The notes under the pieces were generated by a model. It did no database searches. It worked only from the letters and a program-made list of their open reading frames with translations, and was not told where the DNA came from. From JADLFV01 sp964471555 (GTDB lineage: Bacteria; Planctomycetota; Phycisphaerae; Phycisphaerales; Phycisphaeraceae): a stretch of DNA of 64,000 nucleotides. The stretch is from NCBI GenBank assembly GCA_964471555.1, contig CAYYGM010000006.1:1-64000 (forward strand). Direction: 5' to 3'. Positions 52,609-61,250 of this stretch are shown in pieces; positions within the stretch are counted from its first letter, which is position 1, and each line of letters opens with the position of its first letter. A program made the translations under genes and the position numbers.

Positions 52609-52737
52609 ATGATCTGGGAAGTTTTCAAATACGCTGACACGCCGCGGTGGGAGCGGTATTTCGAGTTCGCCAAGCCGATCGTGGGCATCAAGCAATGGAC
52701 CGACGCGCCGACGAACACCGAGCCGTTGTCCCGGTGA
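52609..52737 (+). pseudogene. C-terminal remnant of a secreted protein, possibly the end of the DUF5722-like gene
   Basis: The plus-strand frame from ATG 52609 encodes MIWEVFKYADTPRWERYFEF followed by AKPIVGIKQWTDAPTN, about 42 residues to TGA. It reads like the last part of a DUF5722-type protein, and the same frame breaks into transposase sequence just upstream. It may be the lost 3' end of the gene whose 5' part is at 49820-50370. This link is inference from family memory and position. Confidence 0.4.
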
Positions 52738-53016
52738 CACTAAAGTCGCATTGCCCTCAATACCCCTGATTTTCATCATTTCTTGCAATCATCACGATGT
52801 GGGCAATTGCGGGGACATCACCCCGCATACCGCCCTGCTACGCCCTGTTTTCCAGGCACTGCGGCGTTAAACTGAGTGACGACGCATTTTGGGATTTCGC
52901 TCCCCTGTGGCCGGTCGTAAAATACAAACATCATTTCCGCCCGTCCGGCAGTTGGCGCACCTGTCGGGAATGAACGTGTCGCAGATGCACAGTCATCTCT
53001 AAGCAAGGAGACACAG

Positions 53017-53640
53017 ATGAAAGCGATCACAATTGGGGCCATGCTTATGCTGACAGCGCTGGCAGGCTCCGCAGCAGCAGACATTATCCAGTCACAATGG
53101 AACCAGTCCCTCTCACTCGGAAGTGGCGGCAACACCAATCATCGCGGCCAGACCTTTCTCGCTGATGCCTCCGTCGCCCAACTCGGATCGATCGGGTTCT
53201 TCTACTACGGCCCGGTGAATCAGACCTTGCCCGCCAGCCAGCCGACAATCACGCTGTACCAGGGTTTCGGCTACGGCGGGACGGTGGTCCATGCTTCGGC
53301 TGTCGATCCCATCCCGGCTGACAGCACCCATCACTGGGTGGATGCGGACTTTTCCGGCGTGACCTTGACGCCCGGCCAACTCTATACCATCCAACTGAAC
53401 CAGCCCACCGAGCCGGTCTCCGGCGCCTACGCCATCTATGCCAGCACAACCATCGACATCTATACCGATGGCGAGTTCCTCAGCGAAAACGGCACCGGCT
53501 TCACCAACGCCCACTTTGACATGGCCTTCCGGGTGCAGGCCGCCGTGCCCGAGCCGGCAACGTGCAGTCTGTTGTTGATGGCGGTGCTGGGTATGGTGTG
53601 GCGAAGGAGGCATGGAGTCCATCGCTCCCCGGGTAAATGA
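53017..53640 (+). CDS. PEP-CTERM sorting-domain protein
   Basis: The 207-residue exported protein has a strong AAGGAG site before ATG 53017 and a signal peptide ending near GSAAA. The passenger is a beta-rich domain (residues about 25-165) and the C-terminus carries VPEPATCSLLLMAVLGMVWRR, a textbook PEP-CTERM segment with basic end. It is the second PEP-CTERM gene within 4 kb. The 280 bp before it hold no recognised feature. Confidence 0.85.
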   Translation: MKAITIGAMLMLTALAGSAAADIIQSQWNQSLSLGSGGNTNHRGQTFLADASVAQLGSIGFFYYGPVNQTLPASQPTITLYQGFGYGGTVVHASAVDPIPADSTHHWVDADFSGVTLTPGQLYTIQLNQPTEPVSGAYAIYASTTIDIYTDGEFLSENGTGFTNAHFDMAFRVQAAVPEPATCSLLLMAVLGMVWRRRHGVHRSPGK

Positions 53641-54120
53641 TCAGTCCGGCATCAGATAACTCAAAATAGATATGCCCAAACAGCCTAAAGACATAATGGC
53701 CAGACAACCATTGACTAAGACACACAGAATGATAGCTATCCTCGGTGGCGGCATCCGGTACCATGCTGCCACACAAAAACCCAGTGCCGTCAAAGCCACC
53801 ATCCCTGCTGCCATTGAAAGCCATGCGCCAACAATGCTTGCAAACGCAAGGCCGTCGGGCGTTTGATTCAATTGCACAAAGTATCTGACGATGATTACGT
53901 TGCAGAATGGCAATAGCAGCGATGCGACAGTCAGGTAGATATATGCTCGGGGTCCCGCTGCAATAGGCCAGGCCTGCTCGAAGGGCCGCCCGCACTCGGG
54001 ACACGGCTGTCCATCCAAGAGCAAATACCCACAAGCGCACTGCGCGACCGGGACCAGTTGATCAGAAGAGGATTCTGACTCACCAGCATCGTGTGTTGGA
54101 TTCAACTCTTGTGAAGTCAT
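53641..54120 (-). CDS. zinc-ribbon membrane protein
   Basis: The 159-residue protein has an N-terminal zinc ribbon (CACGYLLLDGQPCPECG, about 28-44) and three or four transmembrane segments between about residues 57 and 155. This architecture is common in planctomycetes with unknown function. It is convergent with the PEP-CTERM gene and shares no bases with it. Confidence 0.7.
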   Translation of the reverse strand: MTSQELNPTHDAGESESSSDQLVPVAQCACGYLLLDGQPCPECGRPFEQAWPIAAGPRAYIYLTVASLLLPFCNVIIVRYFVQLNQTPDGLAFASIVGAWLSMAAGMVALTALGFCVAAWYRMPPPRIAIILCVLVNGCLAIMSLGCLGISILSYLMPD

Positions 54121-54294
54121 TTGGAAAATGAATCGTGTGAACGCAGAGCAGGTTCCACAACTTCGCGCATCATGGTATCACGACCAGTGGCGCTGCACCG
54201 TGGCGAAACAGAAGCCCACGGATTCAATCCGTGTGCTTCGGGGTGACTGAGATGGGGCGCAGGCTTGGCGAGCTGGACGGTCGCCGGTGCGCAT

Positions 54295-54324
54295 AAAAAA
54301 ACCCACGCTGGTGGGCGTGGGTTT
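54295..54324 (-). terminator. rho-independent terminator, minus strand
   Basis: AAACCCACGC (54299-54308) pairs perfectly with GCGTGGGTTT (54315-54324) over a 6-base loop. On the minus strand the stem is followed by a run of T (complement of the A-run at 54295-54301). It would end transcription that enters from higher coordinates, where no clear protein gene exists. Confidence 0.8.
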
Positions 54325-55502
54325 GGCGTGGGGTGCTGGGTGGCCCCGATCGTTTGCCTTTGCGTTGAGCCGGTGAAGGTTCAACGCTTGGGCGGCAGGG
54401 CTCTTGTTCTGACAGGTGATCTCAACGTGCGTCCACGTCTTACCCCTTGTGCACTTGGGGCGCGTCTGCTGTCTCAAGATCGATCCATCGCTGTGGCCAC
54501 AGCGGTTGCGTCGATCCCTCTGAGCTGCGCCGGTTCAAACAGGGCTCCGGTATGCGTCGCACGCTCCGTCGAGCGTTCGACACCCTGCGCTTTCCGACGC
54601 CGGCCTGTGCACGCGAGTATCCGTGACGGGCGAGTGATCGCTTCGTCCGTCGTCAGCGTGAGGGTTAATCTCGCTGCGGCTGCTCGCTTGCCGGTCGCGG
54701 TGTCGCCTGCGAGAACCGCATGATTCTGCACCAGCGACGATCCCTGGCGATGTGACTCGCCCTAGTCATCCCTGTGCGTTGAATCAACGCGCCTCTCGCA
54801 GACACACCGCCCTCAGTCTCCGCGGTCGCTCGCCGCATCGTTGCCGATGCCGCTGAGCGGTTCCGGGCTGAGACGCCATGACGAGACGAACCCTCGCCGC
54901 GCCGGCTCTCACCGACGCTGACGACGACTCGTTCGCCGCTTCACCGACCGCTGCTTCGCCCGATCGTCTCCCATGGTCAGCCAACACCGGGGTGCTGTCC
55001 GACTGCGGTTGTTCGATCGGCCTTATCGGCGGCTGATCCGTGCCTGAGAACGCTTCGGGCCGACTTTCGCCGACTCGCACGCCCTTTCCAGGACCGGCTT
55101 CCACACGCATCGCCGTCCGCTTTCGTGCGGCTGCGTTTTTGCGCAGTCGACCGTTGGCGTACGGCTCCGGCGTGGCCAGATGAAGCGTCCCGTGACGCCT
55201 TGCGACGATCGACCGACGGGTTTTACTCCGAGGTCCTATCGCACGCTTGTGCGTAACCGCCTTCGTCGCACGGCGAGCTTGCGCCCGCGTTTGACTCTTG
55301 CAGCTCGGGACTTGGTTTCGCAGACCGTCTCGCCTTCCCGGTTGTCATGAGCGTCCCTTTCGAAACGCCCAGTTACTTCCGGGGGGCCAGCACTTTCGTG
55401 CCTCGGTCCGCGAATGCCGACGTGTGTCTCACCTTGTCAAAGAGCCTCACCCGATTCAGGGCCACCCAGTGCCCCGCGCCGTGCGTTTTACTGCATATTT
55501 CT
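54325..55502 (-). ncRNA. possible large noncoding RNA or unrecognised transcription unit
   Basis: No convincing protein gene is found on either strand over this stretch; the open frames are short and of low complexity. On the minus strand it starts after a promoter-like pair and ends in a strong terminator. That strand is purine-rich and has many small stems, several with GAAA loops, for example GCAC-GAAA-GTGC near 55400 and CCGC-ACGAAA-GCGG near 55125. I could not match it to RNase P RNA, tmRNA or SRP RNA. A decayed gene is the main alternative. Confidence 0.35.
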
Positions 55503-55530
55503 GTTTTATGAATTTCGTTCAGCGCGTCAA
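55503..55530 (-). promoter_or_regulatory. candidate minus-strand promoter for the 54.3-55.5 kb unit
   Basis: On the minus strand TTGACG (55530-55525) and TAAAAC (55508-55503) are separated by 16 bases within an AT-rich patch. It faces the gene-free stretch that ends in the terminator at 54295-54324. Confidence 0.4.
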
Positions 55531-55678
55531 GAGGGAAGTTGGGGGATTTCACAAAAGTGGAAAACATGGTTAAGCCAGTGGAAAACGTGTCGGGATTGTC
55601 GTTAGCTGCTGATAGCGAGGAAGTTGCGGACTGATGTGCGTGCTGGGGAGCGATGCAGACGAGCGAAGGGCTGGAAAT

Positions 55679-56362
55679 TCAGGGCGAATTCGGCTCGCAG
55701 AGGATCAATATTTTGTCCGCGGCGCTGGAGCCGAGCGTCACGGATTGGCCGACCTCGGGTTGATAGGTGATGGCGTCGGCGGCCGGCTGATGGGCCAGCA
55801 CGGTGAGGTGACTGCCGGGGGTCAGGCCGTGCTGATAAGCGAAGTTGAGAAAGTCCGGCTGCTGATCGAGCACGCGAGCCACGGTGACCTGAATGCCGAC
55901 GCCGACCAGGGACAGGGGCGTCAGCTCGATGTGAACAGGTGGGCCGTGGCTGGGCGGTATGGGGTCGCCGTGGGGATCAGTGTCGGGGTGCCCGAGCAAT
56001 AGGTCGATGCGTTCGAGGACTTTATCGCTGATGGCGTGCTCGAGTTCTTCTGCTTCGTCGTGAACTTCGGACCAGTCGAGGCCGAGGGTTTGCACCAGAA
56101 ACTGCTCGATCAGCCGATGGCGGCGAAGGATCTGCAATGCCAGCGTAAGACCACGCTCGCTGAGGCGCACGCCGGCCCGGGGCTCATACTCCACCAACCC
56201 AGCCTCGGCCAGGGTCTTCATCATGGAGGTCGCGGTACCGGGACTGACCCGCATGGCCTCGGCGACCTGGCCCATGGGGATCAGCTCGCAGGGCTCATGG
56301 CCCGGAGCGCGGGGCTGGACGTAGAGAGCCTTGAGGTAGTTTTCGACGGTCGGGGTGGGCAT
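55679..56362 (-). CDS. DtxR/MntR-family metal-dependent repressor
   Basis: The 227-residue regulator has an N-terminal winged helix (MGQVAEAMRVSPGTATSMMK), a metal-binding dimerisation region (EVHDEAEELEHAISDKV) with His and Glu ligands, the conserved HPDTDPHGDPIP, and a C-terminal FeoA/SH3-like domain. It is divergent from the feo operon by about 95 bp and is the likely iron- or manganese-responsive repressor of it. A strong promoter lies between the two genes. Confidence 0.9.
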   Translation of the reverse strand: MPTPTVENYLKALYVQPRAPGHEPCELIPMGQVAEAMRVSPGTATSMMKTLAEAGLVEYEPRAGVRLSERGLTLALQILRRHRLIEQFLVQTLGLDWSEVHDEAEELEHAISDKVLERIDLLLGHPDTDPHGDPIPPSHGPPVHIELTPLSLVGVGIQVTVARVLDQQPDFLNFAYQHGLTPGSHLTVLAHQPAADAITYQPEVGQSVTLGSSAADKILILCEPNSP

Positions 56363-56418
56363 GGCGTATAGAGGGTAACTGGCCTATCACTTTGATCAGC
56401 AGCAGTTTACATCGTTTA

Positions 56419-56446
56419 TTGACAAATGCAAGTTCAATACTATTAT
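56419..56446 (+). promoter_or_regulatory. strong promoter upstream of the feo genes
   Basis: TTGACA (56419-56424) and TATTAT (56441-56446) are 16 bases apart, a near-consensus sigma-70 promoter. TTTGATCA words lie on both sides (56392-56399 and near 56463). These could form the DtxR-type operator. Transcription would begin only a few bases before ATG 56458, so the mRNA may be almost leaderless. Confidence 0.55.
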
Positions 56447-56457
56447 TATGCAAATAA

Positions 56458-57459
56458 ATGATTTTGATCAATCAAAGTCTTGGTGGGGATAACAGGCTGT
56501 CGGGCCTGTGGGGTTGGTTGTCGCGCTGGAAAGCCCGGCGACGCCAGCACCGCATGGAGGATCTGCTCAAGCACCTGCACGCCTGCGAACGCCGCGATCG
56601 CACCGCCAGCGTTGACTCGGCGGCTGGGTTCCTGCACGTCTCCACGCGGCGAGCCATGCGGTTGATCGCCCTGGCTGAAGGGCACGGGCTGCTGCGTCGT
56701 GCAGCCAACAGTCTGGTGCTGACCGAACATGGGCGCGATCTGGCCATCGCTGTGCTGCGCGCCCACCGCCTGTGGGAGCGCTACCTTGCCGACGAAGCGG
56801 GCATGCCCCTGCCGCGCGTGCACGCCACAGCCAACCGTCTGGAGCATGAGCGCGTCGGCAACAGCGTGGATGAGTTGGACACGGTGCTCGGCTTTCCCCA
56901 CACCGATCCGCACGGCGATCCGATTCCCTCGGCGGCGGGCCAACTGGCTGCTGTGCCGGGTATTGCGCTGACCGATTGGTCCGTGGGCGAAGCGGGCCAC
57001 ATCGTGCACCTGGAAGATGAGCCCGCCTTCGTGTTCCGTCAGATCGTGGATCTGAAGCTGTCGCCGGGCCAGCGTTTGCAGTTGCAATCGGTGGACGACC
57101 ACGGTCAGTTCGAGGTGAGCACCGACGGCCGGACGCTGCTGCTTCCACCGCAGGTGGCTGCCAACGTGTACCTGGAACCCCTGGAGGAGATCCATCCCGC
57201 CGCGCTCGTGTCTCCGAAGCGACTGAGCGAACTGCAGCAGGGCCAAGCAGCGGTGATTGATGGTATTGATGATTCGCTGCGCGGTTTGTCTCGCCGGCGA
57301 TTACTGGATCTGGGCATGACCCCCGGCACCACGGTGACGGCCGAGCACACGGCCATGTTCCGCGATCCCACCGCTTACCGGGTGCGCGGCACGCTGGTGG
57401 CCCTTCGCCGCGAGCAGGCGGACCGCATCCTGTTGCGGGCTGAAACTGGCGACGAGTAA
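56458..57459 (+). CDS. DtxR-like regulator with FeoA domain
   Basis: The 333-residue protein has a Trp-rich N-terminus (about 15-25), a winged helix (AAGFLHVSTRRAMRLIALAE), a DtxR-type dimerisation block with RVHATANRLEH and FPHTDPHGDPIP, and a C-terminal FeoA domain (LRGLSRRRLLDLGMTPGTTV). The FeoA part suggests it also supports the FeoB transporter encoded next. An ATG at 56554 would remove the Trp-rich start. It is a paralogue of the repressor on the other strand. Confidence 0.82.
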   Translation: MILINQSLGGDNRLSGLWGWLSRWKARRRQHRMEDLLKHLHACERRDRTASVDSAAGFLHVSTRRAMRLIALAEGHGLLRRAANSLVLTEHGRDLAIAVLRAHRLWERYLADEAGMPLPRVHATANRLEHERVGNSVDELDTVLGFPHTDPHGDPIPSAAGQLAAVPGIALTDWSVGEAGHIVHLEDEPAFVFRQIVDLKLSPGQRLQLQSVDDHGQFEVSTDGRTLLLPPQVAANVYLEPLEEIHPAALVSPKRLSELQQGQAAVIDGIDDSLRGLSRRRLLDLGMTPGTTVTAEHTAMFRDPTAYRVRGTLVALRREQADRILLRAETGDE

Positions 57460-57475
57460 GAGCAGAAAAGGAACT

Positions 57476-57567
57476 CACCGCAGAGTGCGCAGAGAACACA
57501 GAGAAAATCCAGAATCAATTTGAACTCAAATGTTGTTCGCTCTGTGTCCTCTGTGTTCTCTGTGGTG
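57476..57567. repeat. inverted repeat of CGCAGAG-type units
   Basis: Arms 57476-57503 and 57540-57567 pair imperfectly (CACCGCAGAGTGCGCAGAG against CTCTGTGTTCTCTGTGGTG). A small inner hairpin ATTTGA-AC-TCAAAT (57518-57531) sits in the loop. The element is in the leader of the FeoB GTPase gene, 32 bases before its start. Confidence 0.8.
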
Positions 57568-57598
57568 AAATCCGGTTCTTTAGGAGTTTCAAACCACC

Positions 57599-58405
57599 AT
57601 GCGCTGCGGAACGTGCGACGAATGCGCCATCAACAACAGCCAAACCGACGGCAGCGCGGATGCTGCCTACGTGGTGGCGTTGGCGGGCAATCCCAACACG
57701 GGCAAGAGCACGGTCTTCAACGCTCTGACCGGCCTGCGTCAGCACACGGGCAACTGGCCGGGCAAAACGGTCACCCGGGCTGAAGGACGCTTTACGCATG
57801 AGGGCAAGACCTATCGCCTGGTCGATCTGCCGGGCACGTACTCGCTGTTGTCAGCTTCCGAAGATGAGAAGATCGCCCGCGATTTTATTCTCTTCGGCCG
57901 GCCCGACTGCACCATCGTGGTGACCGACGCCACCTGCCTGGAGCGCAACTTGAACCTGGTGCTGCAGGTGCTGGAGATCAGCGAGCGCGTGGTGGTGTGC
58001 GTGAACCTGATGGACGAAGCGAAGCGCAAAGGCATCGAGGTGGATGCCGAGGCTTTGCAGCAGGAACTGGGCGTGCCGGTGGTCAAGACGACTGCTCGAT
58101 CGCGGCGAGGTTTGGATGAACTGGTGCAGCGTGTGGCGGAAGTGGCTGCGGGCAAGCGAGCAACGCAGCCGCACCGTGTGCGCTGGAGCGGACAGCTTGA
58201 TGACGCGGTGGAGAAGCTGCGCCCGATGATCGAGAAGGTGGCGCCTGGACTGCCCAATGTGCGCTGGGTGGCGATGCGCCTGCTGGACGGCGACTGGCGC
58301 ATTCAGCAGTCGCTGCTGGATGGCGAACTGGCCAGGATCGCCCAGGTGCAGCAGCAGCCGACCGAGCAGTTCAGTCGTCAACTGGCGCTGGAGGGCCGCC
58401 AGTGA
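57599..58405 (+). CDS. feoB: FeoB, N-terminal GTPase half as a separate protein
   Basis: The 268-residue protein is the G domain of a ferrous iron transporter. A Cys-containing start (MRCGTCDECAINN) is followed by the P-loop GNPNTGKSTVFNALTG, the switch region TGNWPGKTVTRAEG, DLPGTYSL, and the NLMDEAKRKG base-recognition motif, then a helical GDI-like segment. Most FeoB proteins carry this and the permease in one chain of about 750 residues. Here it stops at TGA 58405, which overlaps the ATG of the permease half (TGATG), giving translational coupling. Confidence 0.93.
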   Translation: MRCGTCDECAINNSQTDGSADAAYVVALAGNPNTGKSTVFNALTGLRQHTGNWPGKTVTRAEGRFTHEGKTYRLVDLPGTYSLLSASEDEKIARDFILFGRPDCTIVVTDATCLERNLNLVLQVLEISERVVVCVNLMDEAKRKGIEVDAEALQQELGVPVVKTTARSRRGLDELVQRVAEVAAGKRATQPHRVRWSGQLDDAVEKLRPMIEKVAPGLPNVRWVAMRLLDGDWRIQQSLLDGELARIAQVQQQPTEQFSRQLALEGRQ

Positions 58406-59799
58406 TGCAGTTGACGCCTTTCACCAATCACGAGGTGGCGGACCTGCTGGATGAAGCGCAGCGCGTGCGCGGCTCTTTGGATCGCGGCTTTCGCGATCAA
58501 CTGGTGGAGTCGATCTACCACGACGCGGCCGCGATCGCCGGCCGTGTCACCAGGCGCGGCAAGGCAAGCAGCTTCGACCTCGATCGCATCATCGATCGCA
58601 TCGTGCTGTCGCCGGTGCTGGGTCTGCCGCTGATGCTGCTGCTGTTGGGCATTGTGTTCTGGCTGACCATCGTGGGAGCGAATTATCCCTCGCAGATGAT
58701 CGCCACGGGGCTGTTCTGGATCGAAAACCAGGCGGCCGCGCTGTTCGATGCCATGGGCGCGCCGTGGTGGCTGACCGGTTTCATCTGGCACGGCGTCTAT
58801 CGCGGGCTGGCGTGGGTGGTTTCCGTCATGCTGCCGCCGATGGCGATCTTTTTCCCGTGTTTTACGATCCTGGAAGACCTGGGCTACCTGCCGCGAGTGG
58901 CGTACAACCTGGACTGGCTGTTCAAGAAGGCCGGCGGTCACGGCAAGCAGGCCCTGACCATGAGCATGGGGTTTGGCTGCAATGCGGCGGGCGTGATTGC
59001 CTGCCGTGTGATCGATTCGCCGCGTGAGAGACTCATTGCGATCCTGACCAATAACTTCGTGCCCTGCAACGGGCGCTATCCGACGCTGATCCTGGTGGCC
59101 ATGGTGATCGTGGGCGCGGGCTTTGCCCCGACGGCTGCCTCGGCCATCGCGGCCGCATCGGTGCTGACCGTCGTGGTCATCGGCGTCATCACCACGCTGC
59201 TGGCGTCGGCGCTGCTCTCGCACACGGTGCTCAAGGGCCAGGCCTCCGCCTTCACGTTGGAGTTGCCTTCCTATCGCCGACCCAACATCGGGCGCATCAT
59301 CTACACCTCGCTGATCGACCGTACCATCTTTGTGCTGCTGCGGGCCATGGCCACCGCGGCCCCGGCCGGTGCGGTGATCTGGCTGCTGGGCAACATCCNN
59401 NNNNNNNNCCATGTCGCATCATTCCTCGATCCGTTCGGCCACCTGTTCGGACTCGACGGCGTCATCCTGCTGGCGTACATCATCGCCATCCCCGCCAACG
59501 AGATCGTCATCCCCACCATGCTCATGGTTTACATGGGCACCGGCATGATGACCGACGATGTCTCGCACGATTCGCTGCGCCATGTGCTGGTCGAGCAGAA
59601 CGGCTGGACCATGCTGACGGCCATCAACCTCATGCTCTTCTCGCTGCTGCACAATCCCTGCGCCACGACCATCATCACCATGTGGAAGGAAACGCGCAGC
59701 CTGCGCTGGACGGCACTGGGAGCGCTGGGCCCGCTGGTGGTGGCGTTTGCGGTCTGCTTCATCGTGGCCCAGGCGGCCCGACTGATGGGATTGGGTTGA
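58405..59799 (+). CDS. feoB: FeoB, C-terminal permease half as a separate protein
   Basis: The 464-residue protein is the membrane part of FeoB with about eight transmembrane segments and the Gate motifs FFPCFTILEDLGYLPR and FGCNAAGVIACR. Translation starts at ATG 58405 within the stop of the GTPase half; GTG 58402 is an alternative. A scaffold gap of 10 N (59399-59408) interrupts codons in the second Gate region. Comparison with the family suggests a few residues are missing there. Iron selectivity comes from the conserved Cys in the Gates. Confidence 0.9.
   Translation: MQLTPFTNHEVADLLDEAQRVRGSLDRGFRDQLVESIYHDAAAIAGRVTRRGKASSFDLDRIIDRIVLSPVLGLPLMLLLLGIVFWLTIVGANYPSQMIATGLFWIENQAAALFDAMGAPWWLTGFIWHGVYRGLAWVVSVMLPPMAIFFPCFTILEDLGYLPRVAYNLDWLFKKAGGHGKQALTMSMGFGCNAAGVIACRVIDSPRERLIAILTNNFVPCNGRYPTLILVAMVIVGAGFAPTAASAIAAASVLTVVVIGVITTLLASALLSHTVLKGQASAFTLELPSYRRPNIGRIIYTSLIDRTIFVLLRAMATAAPAGAVIWLLGNIXXXXHVASFLDPFGHLFGLDGVILLAYIIAIPANEIVIPTMLMVYMGTGMMTDDVSHDSLRHVLVEQNGWTMLTAINLMLFSLLHNPCATTIITMWKETRSLRWTALGALGPLVVAFAVCFIVAQAARLMGLG
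59399..59408. other. assembly gap of 10 N inside the FeoB permease gene
   Basis: Ten undetermined bases join two contigs. The reading frame continues on both sides, but the true gap length is unknown, and four codons read as X. Confidence 1.
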
Positions 59800-59887
59800 A
59801 CTGGTTCATGTGCAGCAAGCTGCCCCGCAAGAGTAACTGGCGATCAATCTCTCCTCCAGCCGGGCCGCTACGCCGCCCTGGCGACCG

Positions 59888-59904
59888 GGATCGCGTAGCG
59901 ATCC
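59888..59904. repeat. 7-bp hairpin between feoB and the next operon
   Basis: GGATCGC-GTA-GCGATCC lies about 90 bases after the feoB stop in the 226-bp gap before the next gene. No T-tract follows. It could still act as a transcription end. Confidence 0.45.
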
Positions 59905-60025
59905 GGCTACAGGTCTCGTGCAAAACAATGACGCCACATGCTCTAAACGAAACAAATTAAAATGATGGGAACCTGATCGCGTCAGGGGCGTCTATTCCGC
60001 TATGCACACACCACGGAGCATGACC

Positions 60026-61204
60026 ATGCGACCGATTCTGCTGATTGTGACGTTGCTGCTGGCCAGTTCACCGGCCCTGGCCCGCGTCAAACTCATCACG
60101 CTGCCGGTGCGTCAGCGCGTGCTGGTGCAGCTTGATCACGAACAGGCCACGCTGGTCGAGGAACAGCGCATCGTGCCGCTGATCGCGGGGACGAACCAGG
60201 TGGACTTTTCCTGGGCGGGCACCAACATCGATCCGCACACCATCGTCTTCCGCGTCATCGGCCCCGCCGAAGGCAGCGACGGCCTGGAAGCCAACGTGCT
60301 CTCGGTCAGCTACCCGCCCGGCGAGAACGCCCTGGTGTGGGACGTCGCTGCCAATCACTCCGGCTCCGCCCTGGTGCGCATCAGCTACCTGCTGGGAGGA
60401 CTCAATAAAAGCTTCAACTACCGGGCGGTGGCTGAGCACGATGAATCGACGCTGACGCTTTCCCAATACCTGCGGGTGGAGAACTTCGCCAACGAAGCCT
60501 TCGACGACACCAGCATTCAACTGGGCTTCGGCGACAGCTTCGAGAAACCCATCGGCATCGACGAAACCCGCGAAATCCTGGTGGCCAAACTTCCGGGGGT
60601 GCCCATTCGCAAGACCTATACCTGCGACGTGGTGGCCAATGACTATCTCGATCAGGGTCAGAAAAAAGTGCGCATCCCCATGCACTACGTGCTGACCAAT
60701 GACGCGGACCACAAACTGGGGCTGGCCGCCCTGCCCTACGGCAAAGTGCGCATCTTCCAGAAAGACTCGCAGGGCACGACGGCTTTCACCGGCGAAGACT
60801 GGGGCCAGTTCACGCCCATCGATGACGAGATGAAGCTCTACCTCGGCGTGGCCCAGGATGTGGTGGTCAAGCGCACCATCGCCCGCCGCGATCGCACGCC
60901 CATCGCCGGCAACCTGTCGAACTACGATGTGGTCGTGCAGTACGAGATCGAGAACTTCAAAGACACGCCGGTGACGCTGGACGTCGTGGAGCACCCCGCC
61001 AACCTTCGCGGCGAAGCGGGGTTCAACAGTAACACCAGCCCCTCCTGGACGCTGGGTGACCAGCACACGCTGGGCGCGGTCGATGCGGAGCATACGGATA
61101 TCGATCAGGTGACCTTCCACGTTGAACTTCCCGCGAGGAAGGGTGACAAGGCGGAGACGATCACGCACAAGCTGCACCTGGTGTATCACAACGAATGGAA
61201 TTGA
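60026..61204 (+). CDS. secreted DUF4139-like protein
   Basis: From ATG 60026, with GGAG 7 bases upstream, the product is 392 residues with a signal peptide ending near PALAR. It lacks membrane segments after that. Blocks such as QVDFSWAGTNIDP and YPPGENALVWDVAANHSGSA recur in the following gene's product, which is a clearer DUF4139 protein, so the two are tandem paralogues. Function unknown; a beta-rich periplasmic role is likely. Confidence 0.75.
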   Translation: MRPILLIVTLLLASSPALARVKLITLPVRQRVLVQLDHEQATLVEEQRIVPLIAGTNQVDFSWAGTNIDPHTIVFRVIGPAEGSDGLEANVLSVSYPPGENALVWDVAANHSGSALVRISYLLGGLNKSFNYRAVAEHDESTLTLSQYLRVENFANEAFDDTSIQLGFGDSFEKPIGIDETREILVAKLPGVPIRKTYTCDVVANDYLDQGQKKVRIPMHYVLTNDADHKLGLAALPYGKVRIFQKDSQGTTAFTGEDWGQFTPIDDEMKLYLGVAQDVVVKRTIARRDRTPIAGNLSNYDVVVQYEIENFKDTPVTLDVVEHPANLRGEAGFNSNTSPSWTLGDQHTLGAVDAEHTDIDQVTFHVELPARKGDKAETITHKLHLVYHNEWN

Positions 61205-61250
61205 TGCAATGCAACGGCACAAGTGCCGTCGCTTCGTAAAGGAGCACGCG

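Noticed and set aside
54325..55502. RNase P RNA, tmRNA or rRNA fragment
   Set aside because: The conserved sequences I know for these RNAs were not found on either strand, although an automated covariance search was not possible.
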